A stretch of 64,000 nt of DNA from Ruminococcus sp. Marseille-P6503 (GCF_900604945.1 NZ_UWPB01000002.1:1227263-1291262), one strand, 5' to 3'. Shown: positions 56,323 to 64,000, counted from the first letter of the stretch. Notes: generated by a model from the sequence alone, not told the origin. Numbers and translations: made by a program.

Positions 56323-57576
56323 GTGAAATGCGTATTAATGCATAAAAAAATACCGGCAGCATATCTTGAGCTTGACAGCGAAACCGGATATATATTAAAA
56401 ATATATGAGGTCTGCAGACCGGAACATCTGCCCGTAGGCGTTGGCTTTAAAAAGGGTATTGCCGACAGAGCGGCATTAAACGAATGGTGGACTGACAGAG
56501 CAATTCCGGCAAGCCGTTCAGGTATACATGAAGCAATGGAAGTCCTTAAAATCCATGATACAAAAACGCTTTTAACACGCTGTTTCGGATTGAGTTTATC
56601 GGATCAATACTGGATAAAGCCCGATAAAAGCGATGTGAAATGGGAAGCTATCAACTTTTTTGACAACCCGTTTTCCGACGACATCGGCGACGTTCTGTTC
56701 GGGAACAGCAATAAAACAAATGGATTTGATTTCAGTTCTCCCGACAATACCTCGGACGGCTGTCTGAAAAAAAGGTGGAAAATTATAGACGGAAAAAGGT
56801 GTCTTGTAAAAGGCGGCAGCAAACCGTTCCAACAGCAGCCGTTCAACGAGGCGATCGCGTCGCTGATTTGTCAAAGACTTGAGATACCTCATGTCGATTA
56901 TTCCGTAATATGGAGCGGCGACGAGCCTTACAGCGTTTGCGAAGATTTCGTCAGTTCGGAAACTGAGCTTATAGGGGCATGGCGGGTGATCCAAACGCGG
57001 AAAAAGGATAACAGCGTCTCTGTTTACAGACATTATGTAAATTGCTGCGAGGCGTTGGGCGTAAAGAATATAGAGAGGTTTCTTGACCGCATGATCGTTC
57101 TGGACTATATCATAGCCAACGAGGACAGACATTTTAATAATTTCGGACTGCTGAGAAACGCTGAAACTCTGGAATGGATCGGCGCGGCCCCTATATTTGA
57201 TAGCGGAACATCGCTGGGATATGACAGTCTGACGGTTCAGATAGCGAACAATAAGACGGCGCAGTGCAAACCGTTTAAGAAATCCCATATTGATCAGCTT
57301 AAGCTTGCGACGTCGTTTGAATGGGTGGACTTTGAAAAGTTATACGGAATAGAGGATGACATAAAGGAGATATTGTCCTCAGAAAACGCGGAAAAATATA
57401 TTGACGAGCAAAGAAAAAATGCAATCGCTCAATCCGTTGCGAACAGGATCGAGATCGTGCATAGAATGGCTGCTGTAATGGAAAATACCATCGTTGACGA
57501 CGTAAAAAACGATGTTGAAGAAAATATTGCAGAGGATTATTTGAAGGAAGTTGACGCGCATACCTTGGATATGTAA
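56323..57576 (+). CDS. HipA-like kinase (ICE cargo)
   Basis: 417 aa. The C-terminal half has the HipA/PI-kinase-like catalytic motifs: IIANEDRHFNNFGLL with catalytic Asp268, and PIFDSGTSLG with the metal-binding Asp293. An upstream LVKGGSKPFQQQPFNEAIAS corresponds to the ATP-binding Lys/Glu region. The N-terminal 150 residues are unlike HipA proper, and no HipB-like HTH partner is adjacent, so a toxin role is not shown; some databases call such ICE proteins excisionase. GTG at 56323 is preferred (GGAG eight bases upstream) over GTG 56314. Own promoter; inserted between virB4 and the NlpC gene. Confidence 0.78.
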   Translation: MKCVLMHKKIPAAYLELDSETGYILKIYEVCRPEHLPVGVGFKKGIADRAALNEWWTDRAIPASRSGIHEAMEVLKIHDTKTLLTRCFGLSLSDQYWIKPDKSDVKWEAINFFDNPFSDDIGDVLFGNSNKTNGFDFSSPDNTSDGCLKKRWKIIDGKRCLVKGGSKPFQQQPFNEAIASLICQRLEIPHVDYSVIWSGDEPYSVCEDFVSSETELIGAWRVIQTRKKDNSVSVYRHYVNCCEALGVKNIERFLDRMIVLDYIIANEDRHFNNFGLLRNAETLEWIGAAPIFDSGTSLGYDSLTVQIANNKTAQCKPFKKSHIDQLKLATSFEWVDFEKLYGIEDDIKEILSSENAEKYIDEQRKNAIAQSVANRIEIVHRMAAVMENTIVDDVKNDVEENIAEDYLKEVDAHTLDM

Positions 57577-57609
57577 CCATGTAATACAATTTTGAGAGCC
57601 GCATTGCCG

Positions 57610-57757
57610 GCTCTTTATTTGTTCTATTCAAATCTAACAGCCATCGAGTACATCAGAAACGCCATGAAAAGAGTGCGGAAAAAGGAATCTGCTAGAAGTG
57701 TCGGAGTTTCGCTCGTAAAATATCCTGAAAGAGGCTTATGCCTTTATATAGTGCTGC
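57610..57757 (+). pseudogene. Decayed second copy of the virB4 3' end
   Basis: Bases 57629-57692 match 55911-55974 inside virB4 at 63 of 64 positions (protein NLTAIEYIRNAMKRVRKKES). After an internal deletion equal to 146 bases of virB4, the match resumes with the stretch coding for SLVKYPxxGLCLY (virB4 from 56121). No full protein results. It is the relic of a virB4 gene end displaced by, or imported with, the HipA-like gene. Confidence 0.85.
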
Positions 57758-57809
57758 GTTATCGGCTCTATTTTTATAATTCCAAGAAAAAACCGCATAT
57801 AGCTCTAAT

Positions 57810-57839
57810 GGACGGCTGAAGTAAAACAGCCGTCCTTTT
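57810..57839 (+). terminator. Hairpin terminator after the virB4 relic
   Basis: GGACGGCTG and CAGCCGTCC with an AAGTAAAA loop and a short T run, 30 bases before the NlpC/P60 gene. Confidence 0.75.
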
Positions 57840-57868
57840 CATATATACAAAGGAAAGAAGGGTTGCGT

Positions 57869-59434
57869 ATGAGTATAACGGCAGCGGCGGTCAAAAAAGC
57901 CGCGGCGGTTTTGCTTCCAAAGAAAAAGGTAAGGAAGGCTATAGGCTTTGCCGCCGCTTTTTTAATAACGCTCGCTCTGCTTCCGGTAATGCTGCTGCTG
58001 GCAATGGGTCATCAGCTGACGAAGGCGGAGGATGAATACGGAAATATAGATTTCAGTCAGTTTATGCAAAGTCTGTCTCCGGAACAAAAGGAGCGTTTCT
58101 CACAGATGGAGGAAGACGGCAAGGCTATTGAAAAGGAAATGGAAAAGCTCGGAATCAAGGATATGATCGTCAAAGCTCAGATAATATATCTCACATATTT
58201 TGACGACGTTCACAAGGATGAGGATTTTTTTGCGGAATACTGTTCGCTTTTCAAAGAGAACGATAATGAAAAGCTGATTGAAAATCTCGGTAGCAAATAC
58301 AATCTGAGCATTGATTACAGCGAATTTATGCGGTCGTATTCTGTGATAGTAAACGTCAGCATAAATCCGTATCTGTTTGTGAATTTTGATTTAAAGAACA
58401 ACATAGACCTGTCGGTCTGGGCAGAAAACGCATATAAAACTCAGTGGGGCTGTGTTCCCCATACCGACGGCAGTCTGCTGACAGATGAAAAATACAAGGC
58501 GCTAAAGGAAAAATATCCGCAGGATATCACCGCAGACTGCGGCAAATGGCTGAGCCGGAGAACTGTTGACAATTACAATTTGCTGAGATCGTATCTATGG
58601 TACGACCACGAAAGCGGAACGATTTCCGAGGATAATTATCCGATCTCCGATATGACCGTTCAGGAGCTGTTCGATTCGGCGGACGTAAAAGGAAATATCG
58701 AAACTCTTCCTCAAACCAAGGGTATAGCTGTTTTAAAAGAGAATACGATAGGTATTTATGTGGGAAACGGTAACGCGATATATGCGAAATCTGCCGAGGA
58801 CGGGATAGTAAAGGAGAATATCTCAGCCGGAGGCTGGACCTCGTGGTTTGAAATACCGTGGATACAGTACGGCGATGAAAAAAGCTTCGGCAATGAAATC
58901 AAATTTGAAGAATATGACGCAAAGAAGAAAAATAATCTGGGACTTGTTCAGTGGGCGATCCAGGCTCATGAAAACGGCTGGGGATATGTTTACGGAACCT
59001 ACGGAAACGTTTTGACGGAGTCGCTTTTACAGGACAGAGCCGCTGTGTTCGGCAGCGAGGTCACAAGCTATATGGACTTTATACGTTCAAACTGGCTCGG
59101 CAAAAGGACGGCGGATTGCATTGGGCTCATCAAGGGGTACGGCTGGTATGACAGCAAAAGCGGAGAAATAAAGGTCGGTTCTAACGGCATGGCTGATGTT
59201 GGAGCGAATGGAATGTTTGCTGCGGCGGAGGTCAAGGGCACGATAGATACCATACCGGAAGTACCCGGACTTGCCGTCTGGTCGGACGGTCACATCGGAA
59301 TTTACATCGGAAACGGCGAAGTAATCGAAGCCATGAACACTCTCAGAGGCGTGACACGTACCAAACTTGCAGGGCGCGAATGGACGCACTGGCTTCAGAT
59401 TCCGTATATCAGCTATGTTGAAGAAAAGGAGTAA
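57869..59434 (+). CDS. NlpC/P60-type cell-wall hydrolase of the conjugation system
   Basis: 521 aa. One N-terminal membrane helix (AIGFAAAFLITLALLPVMLLLAM) leads to a helical region and two NlpC/P60-like modules. The second module has catalytic Cys417 in ADCIGLIKGYGWYD and His475 in SDGHIGIYIGNG. The first repeats the pattern with Cys224 in ADCGKWLSRR, but the His position is Thr in ENTIGIYVGNG, so it is probably inactive. Such enzymes open peptidoglycan for the mating channel. ATG at 57869 follows GAAGGG; TTG at 57863 lies in that site. Confidence 0.87.
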   Translation: MSITAAAVKKAAAVLLPKKKVRKAIGFAAAFLITLALLPVMLLLAMGHQLTKAEDEYGNIDFSQFMQSLSPEQKERFSQMEEDGKAIEKEMEKLGIKDMIVKAQIIYLTYFDDVHKDEDFFAEYCSLFKENDNEKLIENLGSKYNLSIDYSEFMRSYSVIVNVSINPYLFVNFDLKNNIDLSVWAENAYKTQWGCVPHTDGSLLTDEKYKALKEKYPQDITADCGKWLSRRTVDNYNLLRSYLWYDHESGTISEDNYPISDMTVQELFDSADVKGNIETLPQTKGIAVLKENTIGIYVGNGNAIYAKSAEDGIVKENISAGGWTSWFEIPWIQYGDEKSFGNEIKFEEYDAKKKNNLGLVQWAIQAHENGWGYVYGTYGNVLTESLLQDRAAVFGSEVTSYMDFIRSNWLGKRTADCIGLIKGYGWYDSKSGEIKVGSNGMADVGANGMFAAAEVKGTIDTIPEVPGLAVWSDGHIGIYIGNGEVIEAMNTLRGVTRTKLAGREWTHWLQIPYISYVEEKE

Positions 59435-59464
59435 AAATATAAGGATGGAAACGGAGATGAGTCT

Positions 59465-59701
59465 ATGAAAAAGTCGGTTGCAGTTTCAGTCAATGAAGAA
59501 AAATTGTCAGCAATAGAAATGTATTTAGAGCAGAAGAACACTACGCTTGCGGCGGAGCTTAATAAGTATGTGGATCAGTTATATCAGAAAAACGTGCCGC
59601 AGAATGTGAGAGATTTTATTGACATGATGTCGTCAAAGAAGCCTTCGGCAAAACGTGGGAAGCCCTCGCCTGCCGAATCAGAAAAGCAGTCTGAGCAGTA
59701 A
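59465..59701 (+). CDS. DUF6103-like small protein
   Basis: 78 aa. SVAVSVNEEKLSAIEMYLEQKNTTLAAELNKYVDQLYQKNVP (about residues 4-46) and the following VRDFIDM resemble DUF6103, small helical proteins that accompany relaxase genes on these elements. Lys/Ser/Pro/Glu-rich tail. ATG at 59465. The 169 bases after it carry no gene beyond a 14-codon stretch ending YIPFGITFG (59764-59808). Confidence 0.7.
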   Translation: MKKSVAVSVNEEKLSAIEMYLEQKNTTLAAELNKYVDQLYQKNVPQNVRDFIDMMSSKKPSAKRGKPSPAESEKQSEQ

Positions 59702-59870
59702 CTCCCCCCTGTTCGCACCGTGTGCCGCTGTCTGAGATTGTTGCTGCGGAGCGTGAAGCGGAAATGAAAACGCAGGACTACATTCCGTTTGGCATAACCT
59801 TCGGATGAAAATAACCGATAAACCCGAACAGCTTACGTTCGGATTCCCAAAAACGTAAAGGAGATTTTGT

Positions 59871-60137
59871 ATGAATTATAGAGGCTTATATATTTCAAAG
59901 TGCCGTGACACAGGCATTGAACGAGAGGACAAGAACGGCAATACGGTAACCGCAGAGGGCTGGTTTTATCAGGTTTTCACAGATGATTCGATGGCTGAGG
60001 AAATAGACAACTTCTGTGGAGCCGTAGGATATGAGCTGTCCGATGACAGTGAGGAAACCGCTGAGCAGTTCGCCCGTCAGGTCGTTGATATGGAAATAAA
60101 GGAATACCAGCGCTATAAAAACGAGCTTACAATGTGA
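59871..60137 (+). CDS. Small ICE protein, paralogue of 33995-34255
   Basis: 88 aa of unknown function. Same plan as 33995-34255: MNYRGLYISK start, GWFYQVFTDDS centre, GYELSDDSEETAEQFARQV, and KEYQRYK end. ATG at 59871 has AAAGGAG before it. The two copies sit at opposite ends of the visible element. Confidence 0.7.
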   Translation: MNYRGLYISKCRDTGIEREDKNGNTVTAEGWFYQVFTDDSMAEEIDNFCGAVGYELSDDSEETAEQFARQVVDMEIKEYQRYKNELTM

Positions 60138-60485
60138 GAGAACGTGATTTAACCGCCCTGTCGCCAACCGTGTGCCGTCGTGTGCGATTCTATAGGCGTA
60201 GGCAGGGTAAGTTTACCCTTAAGGACAAGCAGGGCTTATTCGGGGCTTTTTCGCAGAGTTTCAGAAAGGCGGAAAATATATGTATGAGGTGAAAAATTGT
60301 CTTGCAAGTTAAAACGTCGGGGTTGTAACCCCGACGCGGACACAGCGGACGGCAAAGCCGACCGCAATTTTGCGGGACTTGGGCAGTTTCATGGTAAGGG
60401 GTTGTAAATCCAGCCTTTCTGAAATTTAGGGGTTGTAACCGCAGAAAGCAAAGAAATTACGGCATATTTAAAGGAGTTGTAGCAT
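60138..60485 (+). other. Gene-free repeat-rich region, candidate oriT
   Basis: No gene. It holds three direct copies of GGGGTTGTAA (60319, 60398, 60429). The first forms the middle of a near-perfect 10-bp palindrome, CGTCGGGGTT (60315-60324) with AACCCCGACG (60327-60336). Further hairpins are CCGCAA/TTGCGG (60362-60375) and CTTTCTG/CAGAAAG (60415-60448). It lies immediately before a relaxosome-type protein gene and 1.9 kb before the relaxase, the usual place of a transfer origin. The nick site itself cannot be read. Confidence 0.5.
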
Positions 60486-60890
60486 ATGAGTTTTGAGAAT
60501 AAGGTCAAATTTGCTCTTTGGGCGTATCCTGAAACGCTGAAGAACGTAGAGGTCCATTACAAAAACGACAATTGCAGATCGCAAAGCGAGTTTATAGAGA
60601 AAGCAATTAAGTTCTACATCGGCTATCTCAGCGAGGAAGATAACATAAACTATCTCTCCCCTATGATAACCGAAACGGTCAAGGCGCAGATAAAGGGTAC
60701 GGAGCAGCGGCTTTCAAGACTGCTTTTTAAAGTCGCCGTGGAGCTTGGAAAGCTTTCGCATATGACCGCCGCTGTAAACGAGGTTGACGATGAAACGCTG
60801 GACAAGCTTCACGCTATGTGCGTAAACGAGGTGAGGAAAATCAACGGCATCATTGATTACGAGGACGCGGCTGAATATCAGAACAGCTGA
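60486..60890 (+). CDS. Relaxosome accessory protein (MobC-like, ribbon-helix-helix type)
   Basis: 134 aa. The N-terminal region (VKFALWAYPETLKNVEVHY, CRSQSEFIEKAIKFYIGYL) looks like a ribbon-helix-helix DNA-binding unit; the rest is helical (TVKAQIKGTEQRLSRLLFKVAVELGKL, about residues 58-85). Such proteins bind oriT and help the relaxase. ATG at 60486 follows AAAGGAG. Directly downstream of the candidate oriT. Confidence 0.78.
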   Translation: MSFENKVKFALWAYPETLKNVEVHYKNDNCRSQSEFIEKAIKFYIGYLSEEDNINYLSPMITETVKAQIKGTEQRLSRLLFKVAVELGKLSHMTAAVNEVDDETLDKLHAMCVNEVRKINGIIDYEDAAEYQNS

Positions 60891-60948
60891 TAAGCATATT
60901 ACTGTTTTCTAAAAATTAACAAAATGTTATATTTAGTTCGAGTTCATA

Positions 60949-60957
60949 TGATATAAT
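60949..60957 (+). promoter_or_regulatory. Extended -10 promoter of the NYN-domain gene
   Basis: TGATATAAT, 34 bases before the ATG at 60991, without a clear -35. Confidence 0.45.
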
Positions 60958-60990
60958 TATTATTAATATGAAATGGAACGGAGAATACTG

Positions 60991-62322
60991 ATGACAACCG
61001 ATAAGAAAGATGTAACCGCAGCAACGGCGTACTTAATAGGCGTAAGCAAGCCGATTTTAGAAAACTGCTTTGACGAACAGTGTCATGAGCTTCTGCAGAA
61101 GCTGTACGAAGATCAGAATGCAACGGCGGTCAGATATTTATGCAAGCTGCGGTCATCGCTTTTTAAAAAGTTCAGTAAAACAGATACGGAAATAAGATAC
61201 AACCTTAAAAATCTGGATAAGCTTGAATGGTTTGATCAGGATAATATTCATAAGCTTGAGCAGTGGGGCTTTCATATCATTCAGGCAAATATCCGTGCGG
61301 AGAAATATCTGACAGATATCTCAGTCCTTATTAATAACTGCATAGACAGATGCTCGTCGTTGTTTCCGGATTGGCTGAACTGGAACTATATAAAGGAGCT
61401 TTTTATTATACAAAATCCTGAAAGACCCGGAGTAATGGTGAGAGAGTTTGAAAAATACATGGGAAATATATCTTACTATCCCTTCAGTATGTATATCAAT
61501 TGGACTCCTGAGAGTTGCGGAAGCTTACTCTATACCGACGGAAAGTTTTTAAATATTATTTACAGACAGCACGGAGACGTATTTACCGATAATACAAAGT
61601 TCAGGGACGCTCATGAGGAAACAAAAAACAACATATACGACTTTATAAGCTGCAGCTCTAAAGCGGCTATCGTTGTGGACTGTGAAAATTCAGACGTGTA
61701 CAAGCTGTACAGCGTACTTAAAAATCTAAATCAGGACGAGCTGTCAAAGGTTGAAAAAATAGTTCTTTACGACGACAGCCATACTACCGAGGGCTGGGAC
61801 TGGTTAGAAAAGTTTACCCGGATACCCGTTGAGCATGTAGAAGCAGACAGAGTAACGGGCAGAAAGTCTCTGGTGGATATTAAAATGACCGCCGGAGTTT
61901 GTACTGATTTTTATAAGAACGATATTACGTCATTTATTTTAGTGTCAAGCGATTCTGATTACTGGGGTCTGATTTCCTCTTTGACTGAAGCGAGATTCCT
62001 TGTAATGTATGAGTATTCGAAATGCGGAGAAGCAATCAAGAAAGCTCTTACCGAGCACGGCATATACTACTGCTCCATAGACGATTTCTGCTCCGGAAAT
62101 ATTGAAGAACTTAAAAAAGCGGTGCTGTTCGACATCCTTGAAAAGTATCTGCCCGACATTATATATCTTAACGGCAGAGAGCTTGTAAAACATATTTATG
62201 ATGAAGCCCGTATTACGGCAGGCGATCAGGAAATGGACGTATTCTATAAGAAGTATATAAAGACGCTGAAGCTTAAAATAGACAACGACGGAAATTTCAG
62301 TATAGAGATCAGCAAATCATAG
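60991..62322 (+). CDS. NYN/PIN-like nuclease-domain protein
   Basis: 443 aa. The central-to-late part is a NYN (PIN-like) domain: AAIVVDCENSDVYKLYSVL with Asp230, then TSFILVSSDSDYWGLISSL with Asp321 and Asp323, spaced as in metal-dependent NYN RNases. The N-terminal 215 residues are helical and Trp/Tyr-rich without a recognised domain. Start ATG at 60991 (MTTDKKDV) follows CGGAG; ATG 60973 lacks a site. It sits between the relaxosome gene and the relaxase with its own promoter. RNase or abortive-type activity is possible but unproven. Confidence 0.75.
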   Translation: MTTDKKDVTAATAYLIGVSKPILENCFDEQCHELLQKLYEDQNATAVRYLCKLRSSLFKKFSKTDTEIRYNLKNLDKLEWFDQDNIHKLEQWGFHIIQANIRAEKYLTDISVLINNCIDRCSSLFPDWLNWNYIKELFIIQNPERPGVMVREFEKYMGNISYYPFSMYINWTPESCGSLLYTDGKFLNIIYRQHGDVFTDNTKFRDAHEETKNNIYDFISCSSKAAIVVDCENSDVYKLYSVLKNLNQDELSKVEKIVLYDDSHTTEGWDWLEKFTRIPVEHVEADRVTGRKSLVDIKMTAGVCTDFYKNDITSFILVSSDSDYWGLISSLTEARFLVMYEYSKCGEAIKKALTEHGIYYCSIDDFCSGNIEELKKAVLFDILEKYLPDIIYLNGRELVKHIYDEARITAGDQEMDVFYKKYIKTLKLKIDNDGNFSIEISKS

Positions 62323-62334
62323 GAGATGATATAA

Positions 62335-64000
62335 CTGGCGAAAATAATCGTAACAAGCCGTTATTTAAAAAGCGGCAGCGGAAACAGAAAACAGCTTTAC
62401 CGCTATGTAAAATACGTCGCGACCCGCGAGGGTTCAGCGCCGATACCGAATACAAACGAACACGCTCCTGCCTCTAAAAAACAGCAGGAGCTGATTTTTT
62501 CTCTGCTAAAATGTTTCCCCGACGGCAAAGAGTTATTTGAATACGAGGACTACCAAAAGAATCCCACTATCAAAAACGCTTCCGCTCTCATATCGGAAAT
62601 ACTTGACCGGAACATGGACCGCCTTACAAGCCGTAAAAACTATGTAAGCTATCTTGCTAACCGTCCGGGCGCTGTTAAATTCGGTAAGCATGGTTTGTTC
62701 TCGCAGTCGGACGAGCCTGTCGAGCTTGAAAAGACCGCAAAAGAGATAGCGGCTCACGGAGGAAACGTCTGGACTCATGTCGTTTCCCTGCGCAGGGACA
62801 GCGCTCAGGCGATGGGCTATGACAATTTAAAAGCGTGGCGGGACTTAGTCAAGCGGCAGATCGCTAATATTGCAAAGAGTCAGAAAATCGAAATGAAAAA
62901 TCTCAGATGGTACGCCGCGTTTCATGATAAGAAAACCAATCCTCACGCGCATATAATCGTGTACTCCGCCAACGAGCGCGAGGGATTCCTCACCAACCGC
63001 GGAATAGAAAAAATACGAAGCGGCTTTGCAAACGATATCTATCAGGACGAGCTGCACCATTTATATCAGCAGCAGACTGACCTGCGAAATCTTCTGAAAA
63101 AAGAGTCATCAGAGTTTATGCGTAAGCTTGTAAATGATATTGCAGGAAACGCCTTTGAAGATACGGAGCTGATAAAGCTTGTTGGTAAACTTAACGATCA
63201 GCTTAAATCTGTAACGGGCAAAAAAGTATACGGATTTTTAAAGCCGGAGGTCAAGCAGACGGTCAACGCAATTTTTGAAGCGCTTGCGGAAAATGATTCT
63301 ATTCAGAAAATGTATATGCTGTGGTGTGAAATGGAACAGCAGAAGCACGACGTGTATTCGTCTGCAAAGCTTCAGTTTCCGAAGCTGACCGACAACAAGG
63401 AATTTAAATCCGTCAAAAACTTGATCGTTCAGAATGTGCTGGATATGAATAGTCCTGTTATTGATATTGAGATTGAAGAACCGGAACTGACAGAAAAAAC
63501 TGATAACGATGATATAACAGATATTCCTCCGCAGATTGATGAGTTTGATAATGACAATCTAACCGCCGAAGATTTAAATCTGAACGTTGAAAATGAAGTA
63601 ACAGTTGGTACTGATAGTACTGACAAAACTCCGAAAAGCAAATACTATTTAAAATGGAGCAATGAATACAAGGAAGCCTGCAGGATCATCTATGACAAAA
63701 GCCCGAAGCCTGAAGATTTTAAAAAGGCTGAACAGATTTTAATTTCTGAATCTGAAAAAGGTAATCTGCTTGCCATTCACGATTTAGGAAAGCTGTATTC
63801 CACAGATAAGCTCGGAGAAAAGAATGATGAAAAATCATTTTCATTTTACAGGGAAGCGCTTCATGCTTTTACGGTAATAGAACCGAACGCTGATTCCATG
63901 TTCCCCTATGAGCCGAGATACGAAGGTCAGAATATGAAGTCTGTGGATATGCGCTCTTACGTTTGGTACAGAATAGGCAAAATGCACTGCTACGGTCTGG
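62335..64000 (+). CDS. MobP3-type relaxase, N-terminal part (cut by window edge)
   Basis: At least 555 residues of the relaxase that nicks oriT and leads the strand into the recipient. YVKYVATREG near residue 22 holds the likely catalytic Tyr region, THVVSLRRD is motif II, and FHDKKTNPHAHI has the metal-binding His197, His204 and His206. From about residue 430 a low-complexity acidic linker leads to a Sel1-like repeat (KGNLLAIHDLGKLYSTDKLG). The best start is CTG at 62335, with AGGAG nine bases before it, giving the family's usual MAKIIVTSRYLKSG opening; no ATG, GTG or TTG fits. The gene runs past 64000. Confidence 0.9.
   Translation, partial: MAKIIVTSRYLKSGSGNRKQLYRYVKYVATREGSAPIPNTNEHAPASKKQQELIFSLLKCFPDGKELFEYEDYQKNPTIKNASALISEILDRNMDRLTSRKNYVSYLANRPGAVKFGKHGLFSQSDEPVELEKTAKEIAAHGGNVWTHVVSLRRDSAQAMGYDNLKAWRDLVKRQIANIAKSQKIEMKNLRWYAAFHDKKTNPHAHIIVYSANEREGFLTNRGIEKIRSGFANDIYQDELHHLYQQQTDLRNLLKKESSEFMRKLVNDIAGNAFEDTELIKLVGKLNDQLKSVTGKKVYGFLKPEVKQTVNAIFEALAENDSIQKMYMLWCEMEQQKHDVYSSAKLQFPKLTDNKEFKSVKNLIVQNVLDMNSPVIDIEIEEPELTEKTDNDDITDIPPQIDEFDNDNLTAEDLNLNVENEVTVGTDSTDKTPKSKYYLKWSNEYKEACRIIYDKSPKPEDFKKAEQILISESEKGNLLAIHDLGKLYSTDKLGEKNDEKSFSFYREALHAFTVIEPNADSMFPYEPRYEGQNMKSVDMRSYVWYRIGKMHCYGL

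Larger units (their letters stand above)
31111..64000 (+). mobile_element. Integrative and conjugative element (left part; right end outside window)
   Basis: From just after tRNA-Leu to the window end all genes are on one strand and form a conjugative element: relaxase (MobP3 type), relaxosome accessory protein, VirD4, VirB4, PrgI, TrbL-like and DUF3852-like membrane proteins, an NlpC/P60 hydrolase, plus methyltransferases, amidoligase, adhesin and sortase. No integrase or excisionase gene is recognisable here, so the element must extend past 64000. The left boundary is not proven: no second copy of an att core is available in the window. The stretch 31111-31409 has no gene; it holds a tRNA-like remnant and an attenuator-like hairpin. 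Confidence 0.85.

Noticed and set aside
56323..57576. A HipBA toxin-antitoxin pair
   Set aside because: No HipB-like HTH gene is next to the kinase-like gene and its N-terminal part is not like HipA, so only a HipA-like kinase is called.
57592..57819. Apparent 75-codon gene after the HipA-like gene
   Set aside because: It is made of the decayed virB4 3' end plus random sequence, so it is treated as a pseudogene.
1..64000. CRISPR arrays, insertion sequences and rRNA genes
   Set aside because: No regularly spaced repeat series, no transposase gene and no rRNA signature was seen.
31111..64000. Integrase or site-specific recombinase of the element
   Set aside because: No tyrosine or serine recombinase motif was found in any frame; it must lie beyond the right edge.

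Overview
The window is about 64 kb from a low-GC Gram-positive genome. It is most likely a Ruminococcus-like member of the Clostridia (Oscillospirales). The grounds are strong GGAGG ribosome binding sites, SigA-type promoters (TTGACA, 17 bp, TATAAT), an S-box (SAM-I) riboswitch before metK, type III pantothenate kinase, VanZ, a GGGtGRT/NifU-like pair, and a conjugative element of the kind common in gut Clostridia. The exact species cannot be read from the sequence.

The left half (1 to about 31.1 kb) is chromosome. In order it holds: the start of ppk1; a heterodimeric ABC exporter; a PAP2 phosphatase; vanZ-like and cca; a predicted apolipoprotein N-acyltransferase; a GH36 alpha-galactosidase; a coenzyme A block (coaBC divergent from an ECF S component plus coaX); metK under a SAM-I riboswitch; feoA-feoB with a Cys-rich FeoB-associated protein; two tandem orphan solute-binding lipoproteins; a two-component system divergent from a second heterodimeric ABC exporter with a cytidylate-kinase-like gene; a GGGtGRT/NifU-like pair; and a tRNA-Leu(UAG) preceded by a truncated tRNA-Leu half.

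The right half (about 31.1 kb to the end, continuing beyond it) is an integrative and conjugative element (ICE), all on the plus strand. Its first part is an accessory and anti-defence section: a GS-like amidoligase with a gamma-glutamylcyclotransferase, solitary C5 and N6 DNA methyltransferases, a BRO/KilAC antirepressor-like protein, and several polyvalent-protein domains (LPD28, DUF3849, YodL, DUF3846, DUF4314). A thioester/SpaA surface adhesin with a class B sortase follows. The transfer section then carries a DUF3852-type pilin candidate, a toprim protein, VirD4, a TrbL-like membrane protein, PrgI, a TrsD-like protein, VirB4, an NlpC/P60 hydrolase, a relaxosome accessory protein and a MobP3-type relaxase that runs off the right edge. 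No integrase is visible, so the far end of the element lies outside the window.

Several genes interrupt the transfer operon and carry their own promoters, some also with terminators: a metallophosphoesterase, a HipA-like kinase and a NYN-domain protein. The HipA-like gene is followed by a decayed second copy of the virB4 3' end, which is a footprint of how it arrived. The most interesting signals are this footprint, the amidoligase/cyclotransferase pair, a candidate oriT full of GGGGTTGTAA repeats, a switch-like double inverted repeat before the adenine methylase, clamp-binding-like QLSMF motifs in two ICE proteins, a 25-bp tandem duplication that breaks a small gene, and a structured leader before the pantothenate-linked transporter.
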